Shown here: piece after piece, positions 1 to 7,526 of the stretch
How positions within the stretch are numbered: position 1 is the stretch's first letter
Layout: every line of letters starts with the position of its first letter
Made by a program: the position numbers and the translations under genes
The notes under the pieces: generated by a model
The model's input: the letters and a program-made list of their open reading frames with translations, nothing else
What the model was told of the DNA's origin: nothing
The model's database searches: none
NCBI GenBank assembly: GCA_037439705.1
Contig: JBBIVP010000080.1
Span: forward strand, 1-9,078
Reading direction: 5' to 3'
DNA from: JBBIVP01 sp037439705 [NCBI: bacterium]
GTDB lineage: Bacteria > JBBIVP01
Length of the DNA: 9,078 bases

Positions 1-835
1 CCATAAGGTCATACACTCCAACACGGGAACTTGAAAGGTCTGTATCATAGAGGTCAGGAAGGTTAAGGAGGTGCCCGAATTCGTGGGCATAAACACCCAT
101 ATCTATCAGATCGTCTTTTCCGTTTCTTGGAATAGCTGTTAGTTCGGGTCCGAGAATAAACCTGTCTATAGAAACTCCATCATCAGTTTCAAAATAGCCT
201 CCTGTTGCAGAAAAAGAAAATGACTGAGACCATATCTTATTGCAACCGCTTAAAGTAGTGCACTTCTGTTCCCCGCCATATCCAGAATGAACTACAATCA
301 GGCAATCAACAATTCCGTCTCCATCTCTATCATAATTGCTTTAGTTAGAACATCCTTTACAAAATTCAACCCGCCAAGACATGTTCCGCCATCCTGTGAT
401 GGAGAACATCTTGGGTCGTCATTACAGGAACCACTTCCGTAACAGGCTTCTGTATTTGGGACGGGATATACTCCGAAGACATCTCCTTTTATGCTGAATT
501 TTCCAATGCTCATTTCCGTATAAAATTCGTTCATGCTCGGGTATGGATAAAGAACCGGTTCTGTTAAACTTCTGAAAAACATTTCCCTTAAAATAATCCG
601 CAACGGTCATGTTTTCAGGATATTTTATAGGTACATCTTTGAACTCACCGATTAGAACAACACACTTCATTTCCCCTGATACGGGTTCGGGATAAAATTG
701 CTGATAAAGAAATCTGCTCGTCTCCTCAAATAAAACCATTTCTTCCTTTTTAATTCCAGGGATTTCTTTGTAAATTCTTAAATCAGGAGGAGAAAGGAGA
801 AAGAGAATCACTTTTAAGAATAAGATGCATTTCAT
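1..835 (-). pseudogene. M6-family secreted zinc metalloprotease, frameshifted twice and cut by the window edge
   Basis: Read across three frames, this gives about 278 residues of an extracellular M6 (immune-inhibitor-A-like) metallopeptidase. The ATG at 835 begins a short hydrophobic signal-like segment (MKCILFLKVILFLLS), followed by a propeptide-like stretch and a strand typical of M6 (CVVLIGEFKDVPIKYPE). The second frame (about 593 to 340) carries SMNEFYTEMSIGKFSIKGDV, matching the family's conserved 'S(M/V)xxYYxExSYGKxxxxGxV'. The third frame (about 340 to 1) gives a Ca-binding-like DRDGDGIVD, then CLIVVHSGYG, then the zinc site HEFGHLLNLPDLYD at about 85-44, with Glu of HEFGH as catalytic base. 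The first shift needs removal of one base (T runs at 590-593 or 575-579). The second needs addition of one (about 336-342; it must lie downstream of a stop at 341-343). Six or more cysteines in the middle suggest disulfides. The family assignment is strong. Whether the lesions are real or sequencing errors is open. The C-terminus lies outside the window. Confidence 0.85.
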
Positions 836-841
836 TTTTTT

Positions 842-870
842 ATTATCTCAAAAAATAAAACCAAATGCAA
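842..870 (-). promoter_or_regulatory. Possible leaderless promoter for the M6 protease gene
   Basis: On the minus strand TTGCAT (870-865, weak -35, 3 of 6 consensus) is followed after exactly 17 bases by GATAAT (847-842, -10, 5 of 6). Only six A residues separate the -10 box from the ATG at 835, so initiation at the usual distance would start the transcript at or next to the start codon. No convincing Shine-Dalgarno sequence precedes this ATG, which fits a leaderless message. The region is T/A-rich, so a chance match is quite possible. Alternatively the gene is read through from the upstream bamA-like gene, 49 bases away. Confidence 0.3.
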
Positions 871-884
871 AAATTAACTGCTTT

Positions 885-3545
885 TTACAGAAATCTTCCA
901 ACCGAAAAATGAAAGACATTTAACTTTTCGCCCGTTCTTCTGTCGAGTTTAAAACCCATATCACCTGCCATCTCTCCAATTGGTGTGCTCCACCTTATTC
1001 CAAATCCAGCCCCTTCCCTTAACTCATTTATGTTAAATTTTTCAGGGCTTTCAAAAACACCACCTCCGTCAAGGAATAAGGCAAAGGAAAGTTTGGTGGT
1101 TGCCTTTATGGATAGTTCAAGTCCATAATTCACCATAAAATTTCCTCCGATGAATTGATTCGTTACAGGGTCTATCGGAGACGCTGAATCTTCTTCAAAC
1201 CCCCTTATGGAATTTGAACCTCCGAGAAAAAACCTTTCTTCAATCGGAACTTTAAAATCCCTTCTGAAACTTATGGCAAATCCTATTCTATTAGTAATTC
1301 TCAGATTTACAAAACTGTTCAAAGGAATGTATTCCTTCCCCCTTACCACAACTTTTGCATAATCGCCCTCAGAAGCAAATTCTTCAAGAGCCAGATCGGC
1401 TCTCGTTTCCAGTATAAATCCTCTTTGAGGAAGAACCTCATTGTCCCTTCTGTCAAGGATTAAATCAGCAAATAGAAATCCTACAACAGTAAATCTTCCT
1501 TCCTCAGCATATTCAGGCGCAACTTCCATTGGTTCCCTTCTTCTGAATGTATAACCTCCTGTGAGATAGGCAGACGGAGAAATTTCTGTTCTGTTTATGA
1601 AGGAAAGGTCAAGGAATTTGACCTCAAATGCGGGTCTGTTGATGTACTTGTAATCTGCACTCAACCCGCCGATCAGATTTCTGTGAAAGAAAACCTTTTT
1701 GTTCATTTCCACCTTTCCTTCAAAAACTGAAAGCTCATAATTCCTTTCATCAAAAATAACATCGGGTTGCACGCTGTGAATCCATGAGGCTACTTTTCCA
1801 TAGAAGAATAAATCTATTCCTTCACCGAAGAGGTCATAAAATCCAAGTCCTCCAAAGACCCTTGCTCCCTCTTCTGTTGCGTAGCCAAATCCAAGGGTAA
1901 ATCTTCTCATTGCTCTTTCTTTCAGACTCACTCCCATATCAATGCTTGTATTTCTTTTAAGGTCAAAGGTTTTTATGCTCATGTCTTTAAAATAATCAAG
2001 AGCAGTTAAACGGGTATATATTTTTAATCTTGTATCTGGCGTAAAAGGTGAATTTTTTATGTCAGAAACAATAGTATTAAGAAGCCGATTTTTTGCTCTT
2101 TTATTTCCCGTAAAAAATATATTTCCAACCTTCCACTTTGTTCCTTCTTTTACCTCAACGATGTATTTTAGATAAACTTCATCTTCTGTTTCGTGTATGA
2201 TATACCTTTTGATGTTAAAATCCGCTTCAGAAAATCCCGAGTTTTTGAATGTTTCTTTGAATTTTATCAGCTCCTTCTCCATTTCATATACTCCTGAAGG
2301 TAATACGGGTTTTTTAAATTTTACGGGCACAGAAAATGGAGGTTCGAAAATCAATTCATTCACAATATATTTCTTTCCCTCTTCTATTTTTATTACTATC
2401 TCATATCCCTTTGGTGTTTCTATTATTTTTTCTAAAAAGACATCTGCGTCAGGAAAGGATGCTTCCCTGTAAACCCTTTTTATAGCTTCTATATCCCCTT
2501 TCAGCCATTCCCTATCAAGAATTCCATTTTCATCGTTCAAGATTCTCTTGAACCATTTTACTTCCTTTGTTTTCATAACCCCTTTCAGTTTTTTTTCAGG
2601 AATCATTTTTCTTCCTTCAAATTTTATTTTTTTAACAAAAAGCCCTCTCCCTTCAAAGATGAGCAGGGTATATATCTTTTCTTCATCTGTTTCCTCAAGT
2701 TTTAGTTTCACAATGGTTTTATCAAGTCCCCTTTTTGCAAGGATTTTTTTTACCTCCGATACAATCGTATCTTCATCAATAAAACCTCTTTCTTCGTGAA
2801 CCTTCATTGATATTCTTTTAAAATCATCATCTGAAAGAAGGTGATATCCTGAAATAACCCTGAATCTGAATTTTTTACCATGGTATACCTTTATTTTCAG
2901 AACCTCTCCATTCCCTTCTGATTTCCACTCCACCTCAGCTTCAAGAAATCCCTTTTTTGTAAAATTTTCTTTAAACTCTCTGATTTTTTCTTCAACGAGA
3001 AATCTTGAAAAATCCATTCCTTTCATATCTTTAAAGAATTTGGCATCACCTTCCACTATAACTTCTTTTACGGTATTCCTTTTTCCTCTTTTTAACCGAA
3101 CGTAGAGGATTACGGACTCCCTTTCAAATTTTTCTGATACTTCCACTTCTACTTCTGGATATCCATCGCTTTTTAGTAAATCTTCTATCTCTCCTTTTAT
3201 CTCCAGAAGTTCATCCTTTGTATAATATTCGTTTGTCCTCAAAGAAATCCTTTTTTGAAGCCATTCCCTTTCCCACTTTTTAAAGTTGTAAAATTTTATT
3301 TTTTTTAAAAGGAACTTCGTTTTCAATGAGATAAGAAAGTCATTTTCCATTTGATAAATTTCAACATAATGGACAAATGGAAATTGCATGAGATACTTTA
3401 TGAGAAAGGAAACATCCGATGGACTGGAAAAATCGGTATGAACTTTTTGAACCACATTTTCTATTACCGGTTTATAGGCTTTATTATCAACCTCTATTAT
3501 TTCCTTTGTGAATATAAAATAAAGAAAAAGGATGCTAAAACTCAT
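885..3545 (-). CDS. bamA: BamA-like Omp85 outer-membrane assembly protein with expanded POTRA region
   Basis: This is an 886-residue Omp85-family protein, which inserts beta-barrel proteins into the outer membrane or, in the TamA branch, works with TamB. A hydrophobic N-terminus (SFSILFLYFIF) is a probable signal peptide. Residues of about 20-540 hold repeated POTRA-like units, each with a 'KxIxFxG' type strand, two helices ending near 'GYPEVEVE' or 'GFLEAEVE', and a 'VxxGKKY/F' strand. I count about seven; BamA usually has five and TamA three. Residues of about 545-886 are the barrel: FGLGFYDLFGEG-like strands, RDNEVLPQRG, the loop-6 hallmark GGSNSIRGF (Arg781), LFLDGGGVF, and GFGIRWSTPIGEM. 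The last residues are FHFSVGRFL, so the usual terminal aromatic is followed by Leu. I chose the ATG at 3545, overlapping the tamB stop by 11 bases. An in-frame TTG at 3578 would add 11 residues including an Arg, so it is a real alternative. Neither start has a good Shine-Dalgarno sequence, suggesting coupling to tamB. BamA versus TamA is not settled by sequence; the length favours BamA. Confidence 0.92.
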   Translation of the reverse strand: MSFSILFLYFIFTKEIIEVDNKAYKPVIENVVQKVHTDFSSPSDVSFLIKYLMQFPFVHYVEIYQMENDFLISLKTKFLLKKIKFYNFKKWEREWLQKRISLRTNEYYTKDELLEIKGEIEDLLKSDGYPEVEVEVSEKFERESVILYVRLKRGKRNTVKEVIVEGDAKFFKDMKGMDFSRFLVEEKIREFKENFTKKGFLEAEVEWKSEGNGEVLKIKVYHGKKFRFRVISGYHLLSDDDFKRISMKVHEERGFIDEDTIVSEVKKILAKRGLDKTIVKLKLEETDEEKIYTLLIFEGRGLFVKKIKFEGRKMIPEKKLKGVMKTKEVKWFKRILNDENGILDREWLKGDIEAIKRVYREASFPDADVFLEKIIETPKGYEIVIKIEEGKKYIVNELIFEPPFSVPVKFKKPVLPSGVYEMEKELIKFKETFKNSGFSEADFNIKRYIIHETEDEVYLKYIVEVKEGTKWKVGNIFFTGNKRAKNRLLNTIVSDIKNSPFTPDTRLKIYTRLTALDYFKDMSIKTFDLKRNTSIDMGVSLKERAMRRFTLGFGYATEEGARVFGGLGFYDLFGEGIDLFFYGKVASWIHSVQPDVIFDERNYELSVFEGKVEMNKKVFFHRNLIGGLSADYKYINRPAFEVKFLDLSFINRTEISPSAYLTGGYTFRRREPMEVAPEYAEEGRFTVVGFLFADLILDRRDNEVLPQRGFILETRADLALEEFASEGDYAKVVVRGKEYIPLNSFVNLRITNRIGFAISFRRDFKVPIEERFFLGGSNSIRGFEEDSASPIDPVTNQFIGGNFMVNYGLELSIKATTKLSFALFLDGGGVFESPEKFNINELREGAGFGIRWSTPIGEMAGDMGFKLDRRTGEKLNVFHFSVGRFL

Positions 3546-6500
3546 ATTGAAGGATAAGGTCAACCGATATGTTTCCAAGCTCTGAATTGCCAGTAGTCAT
3601 TTTTGTGTTCCTGTTATCCCATCCACTTTTTACGGAAAGAGTCCCTGAGGGTCTCCATAAAAATTTGAATTCCTGCTCGTCATAATTCAGGTCCCTTGCA
3701 TACTCCATCCAGAGTTTTTCTCCAATTTTTTTCCCAACGCTCATAAATGTGGTGGTTTTGTGAAGGGTTTCGGAATACTTGGGATATATGGTAAATTTAT
3801 CAAGTCTCCATGTCCTTTTCAGAGATTCCAGTTCTTTTCCGAGTATTGCACCGGAACCTATTTCATAAATTTTTGCAGTTGCTCCTTCTCCCTTTACAGG
3901 ATTTTCATAAATATCCTTTATTGTCTTTCCGGTGAAAAGAAGTGCGAGGAGGTCCTCTCTGCTCAGAGATGGTGAAGAGTATAATTCAACAACAGGAGAT
4001 TCAGCAGAACCTTTTATGGTGAGATAGATTTCATAAGAAGAAGTAATTTCGCTTTCTTCGAAATATGCTCTTTCCTGAGTGGTTTGAGCAAGGATGTCAA
4101 GAAATGGAATGAGCCCGCTTCCGTCCCATAGGATTTCTCCCTTTCTTATTTCAAAATCCTTTCCAAGATAAGATAGTTTTCCTTCAAAATTCAATTTTCC
4201 AGACGCAGTAACGGAAGTTAGACCTCTTAGTGTAATTTCTCCCTTTCCATTTAAATCGTTCCCTCCCCCTTTTATTTTAACATCCGGAAACTTTATCCTC
4301 AGATTTTCAATCTCAATTTCTTTTTTTGGTGTATTTTCTGTAAAAGAAAAATTTTTTATGAATGAAAGGTCAAAGGGCAGAAAAAGTTTTGTGAACTCAA
4401 CTTCTCCATTCAGGGATACTCTCTCGGGGCCTAAAATTCCCCTCAAAGAAGAATTTATCTCCGCATTTAATCCCTCCCTCATAATTTTAAGTTCCTTTGT
4501 TTTAATGGTAGCGGAAATAATTCCGTCCTCAATAGAATATGTTCCTTCAACATTTATTTCTGTCGGGAAATCGGAGTAAATTTTGAAGTGTAAGGTTTTT
4601 CCGTCCAGTTCTCCCTCTCCCCATATTTTTTCAAGTTTTATATATCTGAGGCCAACGGATATGTTCTCAACCCTTATATAACCCTTCACATTTTTAACTG
4701 GCTCCTTTAATGGGAAAGATAGATTTCCCTCTACATATCCCTTTTTTATTTCGTATCCTCCCCAAATTGATAAAATGTCGGGAGGAAACTGGAAGGTCAA
4801 TTTTGCTTCTTCTTCTGAAAGATTTAATCTCACAAATCCGTTTTTTCCTTCAAATGTAAGTTTGCCCTTTGTGTCTTTTATTTTCACCGGCTCTTTCAAA
4901 TAAAATGTTTCATTGCCCAACCTTATGGATAAATTTTCAAAAGTTCCTTCTAATTCTGTTTTCCCGTGAGACAATGACGCCAAAAAACAGACATTTATCT
5001 TTGAAGAGATATCTTTGAGTTTAAAGAATTCTCCTATATCAGAATTTACAAGACATCCTCCAAATTCTGCATCGTTCAATCCCTTTTTATAAAATACAAA
5101 ATCTTTGTTAATAATCAGAACTTCTTTTAATTCCTCTCCTATTTCTCCCAGAAAGGAAAAGTCTTCAGATTTTCCATTCAGGGCAAGTAATGGCGAAAAA
5201 ATTTCTCCATAAACTTCTGCCTGGACCTCAAGGTTTTTTATTAACTTTACGCTATTAATTTCTGGATTTCCCGATATTTCCGCATATATAACCCCATTTT
5301 TATATCCTCCCTCAAAAATCACCGGATTACCCTTTAATCCATATCCTTTAAAATGAACCTCACCATCTGAAAAACCTCCCTCCGCATAAAACTTATCAAT
5401 GCCTTCTCCAAGATAGGTTGCAGATGATGTTTCAAGATGCCCGAACATGCTGGGAAGTTTTTCTTTTATTGAGCCTTCCATTAAAAAGTTACCGTTCCAT
5501 CTGGCAAGGATTTTATTTATTTCTTCTTTTACAGGTTTAGGAAGTCCTATCATATCTGCAAGTTCTTCTGTTTCTACTTCCTCAAAGGAAGAAATGTGAT
5601 GAATTGTAGGTTCATCTGAAAAGTCTATAAATCCATCGGCAAGCAAACTACCCCCGCTTTTCGTTTTTACAGCACCCGAGTAATAAAGAATTTCATTTCT
5701 GTAGAAAATCGTATAATTTCCACTTTCAAAATGGAGGGGGGTTATTGAATAATTCTCTATTTCTCCTCTGTAGTGCACCGATACATCATTGAACGGACCC
5801 GTAATATAAACATCTCCTTTCATCATTCCTGACATTGGAATTTCCGCTATCGGAGAGAGATAACCTATTTCCAGTGAATGAACCTTTATACTTAAATTCA
5901 AACTTTCATCAAAAAAGATGCTTCCATCTGCGGTTATATATCCTTTTGAATCAGGAAGGTATATGTTCACATCAATTACCTCAACCCCGTATGGACGAAT
6001 TTCAAATCTGAGATTTGTTTTTGCGGAGGGAAATTTTAAAACAGGTTTTATGCAAGGATATGGATACAGTTCCTGACAAACTCTAAAATTGGATGCTGAT
6101 AATTCTGCATCTCCTTTTATCATTACCGGTTTTATACTTCCTTCAGCCCTGATATTTCCTGTATAGGTGTTAAAAACCCTTGTTTCCACATGCCCCGTGT
6201 TTAGAAGTAGATGCTCAAACGGAACCTCCACCAGCTCAATTTCAAAGCGGATATTTCCGTTTGAAAAATCTCCTTTTTGAACCTTTAAAAATCCGTCCCC
6301 ATATTTTATCTTTCCATTTTCAACAAATAAAGTTTTATTTTTTATTGAATACCTGAGAAAAAGTTCTCCCTCTTCCGCAAGAAATTTTTTGTATCCTGCT
6401 TTTCTGAAAGAGCAATTTGTGTTGACCTCATCCTTTTCTAAATCATAACTTCCCTCAAAACTTCCATAGCCAAGAGAAAATTCTTTCTCTTTCAGGTTCG

Positions 6501-7203
6501 TAACAGTTAAATCAAAATCCAGTTTTTTTCCGATTTTCCAGTCAAGTTTATGGGCAAAAACCGTTCCGATTTCTGAATCCAGAAGGAGGTTAAAAAGATA
6601 AATTCCATTTTTTCTGTAAATAAAATCCGATGATAAAGCCCTTACCGGAATTTCTTTTGAAGATAATACAAGTTTTTTAAAAGAAAGAATGGTTTCTCCA
6701 TTTATAATTTCTGAAATTTTATCGGTTTTAAAACCGAGTATTTCTCCTTCCGCCTCAATTTTTCCTGCAGTTATTTCAAAACGAAGATTTTTTAGGGACA
6801 GGAATGAGCCCTCAAGAAAAGGTGGTATTGAAATTTTTTCTCCTTTTTCAGTTTTTCCTTCTTTCACAAGAAATTTTACATAACCATTTTCAAACTCAAT
6901 GCCCCTTAATGGTTTTTTCAGGTCTGTGAGGAGCCTTTTGAATTTAATGGTGCTTTTCTCTATTTGCGCTGAAACCTCAAAATTTTCTCCCTTTAACTGG
7001 TATTTTAAGTTGTTTAATTTTAGAGCCTGAGAAAGGTAGTCTATTTTCATGGATGAGAAGGAGATTTCTCCGAGGTTCATTTTTGAAAAAATAGCGGGTG
7101 CCATCTTTTCAATATATTTTTCAAGATACCTGCTCAAAATCATTAAAAGAAATACAAACAAAAGTATCCCTCCCGAATAAAACAAAATTTTAATTTTCTT
7201 CAT
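3535..7203 (-). CDS. tamB: TamB-like (DUF490 / AsmA-like) inner-membrane-anchored periplasmic protein
   Basis: This is a 1222-residue TamB-family protein (E. coli TamB is about 1260). In proteobacteria TamB is a long beta-taco structure that bridges the periplasm, partners an Omp85 protein (TamA), and is implicated in barrel insertion and phospholipid transport. Residues of about 6-27 form one N-terminal membrane helix (ILFYSGGILLFVFLLMIL) with a KKIK start on the cytoplasmic side. Most of the protein is a long run of alternating short beta-strands with 'G.I....' and 'L.G.....' patterns. The conserved C-terminal domain is clear: SSPSLSREDLLALLFTGK at about 1076-1093 matches the family's 'S.P.LS.ee.L.lLl.G', and the protein ends in LILQYEF with a terminal Phe. 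The ATG at 7203 has a good ribosome-binding site, AAGGA about eight bases upstream, and overlaps the yacG-like gene by 14 bases. The bamA-like gene follows with an 11-base overlap, which strongly supports a shared envelope role. No disruptions are seen. Confidence 0.93.
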   Translation of the reverse strand: MKKIKILFYSGGILLFVFLLMILSRYLEKYIEKMAPAIFSKMNLGEISFSSMKIDYLSQALKLNNLKYQLKGENFEVSAQIEKSTIKFKRLLTDLKKPLRGIEFENGYVKFLVKEGKTEKGEKISIPPFLEGSFLSLKNLRFEITAGKIEAEGEILGFKTDKISEIINGETILSFKKLVLSSKEIPVRALSSDFIYRKNGIYLFNLLLDSEIGTVFAHKLDWKIGKKLDFDLTVTNLKEKEFSLGYGSFEGSYDLEKDEVNTNCSFRKAGYKKFLAEEGELFLRYSIKNKTLFVENGKIKYGDGFLKVQKGDFSNGNIRFEIELVEVPFEHLLLNTGHVETRVFNTYTGNIRAEGSIKPVMIKGDAELSASNFRVCQELYPYPCIKPVLKFPSAKTNLRFEIRPYGVEVIDVNIYLPDSKGYITADGSIFFDESLNLSIKVHSLEIGYLSPIAEIPMSGMMKGDVYITGPFNDVSVHYRGEIENYSITPLHFESGNYTIFYRNEILYYSGAVKTKSGGSLLADGFIDFSDEPTIHHISSFEEVETEELADMIGLPKPVKEEINKILARWNGNFLMEGSIKEKLPSMFGHLETSSATYLGEGIDKFYAEGGFSDGEVHFKGYGLKGNPVIFEGGYKNGVIYAEISGNPEINSVKLIKNLEVQAEVYGEIFSPLLALNGKSEDFSFLGEIGEELKEVLIINKDFVFYKKGLNDAEFGGCLVNSDIGEFFKLKDISSKINVCFLASLSHGKTELEGTFENLSIRLGNETFYLKEPVKIKDTKGKLTFEGKNGFVRLNLSEEEAKLTFQFPPDILSIWGGYEIKKGYVEGNLSFPLKEPVKNVKGYIRVENISVGLRYIKLEKIWGEGELDGKTLHFKIYSDFPTEINVEGTYSIEDGIISATIKTKELKIMREGLNAEINSSLRGILGPERVSLNGEVEFTKLFLPFDLSFIKNFSFTENTPKKEIEIENLRIKFPDVKIKGGGNDLNGKGEITLRGLTSVTASGKLNFEGKLSYLGKDFEIRKGEILWDGSGLIPFLDILAQTTQERAYFEESEITSSYEIYLTIKGSAESPVVELYSSPSLSREDLLALLFTGKTIKDIYENPVKGEGATAKIYEIGSGAILGKELESLKRTWRLDKFTIYPKYSETLHKTTTFMSVGKKIGEKLWMEYARDLNYDEQEFKFLWRPSGTLSVKSGWDNRNTKMTTGNSELGNISVDLILQYEF

Positions 7204-7363
7204 CTTCTTTATCCTTCTTTTTTCTTTCTACATCCGGGATGTAGTATTCACCTCCCAGCCACTTGCTTAAGTCAATCAGATAACATCTTTCAGAACAGAA
7301 GGGACGGTATTTTGAAGTCTCCCACTCTATTTCCTTCTTGCATATAGGGCATTTTACCTTCAT
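7190..7363 (-). CDS. yacG: YacG-type zinc-ribbon protein (DNA gyrase inhibitor family)
   Basis: This is a 57-residue protein with a four-cysteine zinc site, CPIC then 14 residues then CSERC (C-x2-C-x14-C-x3-C), and the family hallmark RPFCSERCYLIDLSKWL. E. coli YacG is about 65 residues, binds one zinc and inhibits DNA gyrase through GyrB; the tail here is short, charged and probably disordered (ERKKKDKEDEEN). I prefer the ATG at 7363. An in-frame TTG at 7375 would add MKRP, but it lies directly against the predicted -10 box (7381-7376), so it would be upstream of, or at, the transcription start. There is no clear Shine-Dalgarno sequence, and the predicted 5' leader is only about five bases. 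The 3' end overlaps tamB by 14 bases, so this small gene heads the tamB-bamA operon. Family assignment is confident; gyrase inhibition in this organism is inferred from the family. Confidence 0.9.
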   Translation of the reverse strand: MKVKCPICKKEIEWETSKYRPFCSERCYLIDLSKWLGGEYYIPDVERKKKDKEDEEN

Positions 7364-7375
7364 TGGTCTTTTCAA

Positions 7376-7404
7376 ATTTTACCAGTTAAATCGGGTGTTT
7401 TCAA
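7376..7404 (-). promoter_or_regulatory. Sigma70-type promoter of the yacG-tamB-bamA operon
   Basis: On the minus strand TTGAAA (7404-7399, 5 of 6 consensus) is separated by exactly 17 bases from TAAAAT (7381-7376, 5 of 6). A start six to seven bases past the -10 box falls near 7369, only about five bases before the ATG at 7363, so the message would be nearly leaderless. It is the best promoter-like match I found in the window and sits in the only sizeable intergenic gap, directly in front of the three-gene overlapping cluster. Confidence 0.65.
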
Positions 7405-7409
7405 AAGAT

Positions 7410-7426
7410 TGTATAAGTTATATACA
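7410..7426. repeat. Short perfect inverted repeat TGTATA-N5-TATACA upstream of the -35 box
   Basis: Two six-base arms, TGTATA (7410-7415) and TATACA (7421-7426), flank the five-base spacer AGTTA. The palindrome lies about six bases upstream of the -35 element of the yacG operon promoter, where an activator or repressor could bind. The arms are AT-rich, so chance is a serious alternative. No regulator for it is identifiable in the window. Confidence 0.3.
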
Positions 7427-7525
7427 TATGCGACATTTTATGAGTTTGAATGAGAAAATTTAAGGGGCTTTTTGAACAAGGGATTTGTTTCATCTCTCCC
7501 TCTCACTCCTTAATGTCGCTCATAT
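7426..7525 (-). other. Nested inverted repeats in the intergenic region (possible structured RNA)
   Basis: Read as minus-strand RNA from 7525, CGACATT (7518-7512) pairs perfectly with AATGTCG (7437-7431). Beyond a two-base bulge, ATATG (7525-7521) pairs with CATAT (7430-7426). Inside this, GAGTGAGA (7508-7501) pairs with TCTCATTC (7455-7448) with one G-U, extendable by three more G-U pairs. An inner AGGGA (7501-7497) can pair with TCCCT (7483-7479). The stems nest without crossing, apart from competing for one to four bases at 7501-7498. No U-run follows, so this is not an ordinary intrinsic terminator. It could be the 3' UTR of the radical SAM gene or a small structured RNA. I match it to no known RNA family. 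Confidence 0.3.
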
Positions 7526-7526
7526 C

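Noticed and set aside
836-884. Possible terminator between the bamA-like gene and the M6 gene
   Set aside because: The gap is T/A-rich, but I find no GC-rich stem before a U-run; the T-run is better read as part of a promoter spacer.
2197-2799. Plus-strand open frames inside the bamA-like gene, and similar ones inside tamB and the radical SAM gene
   Set aside because: They are antisense shadows of well-supported minus-strand genes, with Ser/Phe-rich low-complexity translations and no family features.
885-3545. Calling the Omp85 protein TamA because it follows tamB
   Set aside because: TamA is about 580 residues with three POTRA units; this protein is far longer. Neighbourhood alone does not justify tamA, so BamA-like is preferred with that caveat.
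7401-7493. A 30-codon minus-strand ORF (starting MKQIPCSKSPLNF) preceded by the purine-rich GGGAG
   Set aside because: The GGGAG-to-ATG gap is only two bases, the peptide has no recognisable features, and its stop lies inside the predicted -35 box. The purine tract is better explained by the inverted-repeat structure.
7503-7523. A six-codon ORF (MSDIKE) just after the radical SAM stop
   Set aside because: It is far too short to support and is probably chance; no leader-peptide features such as biased codons are seen.
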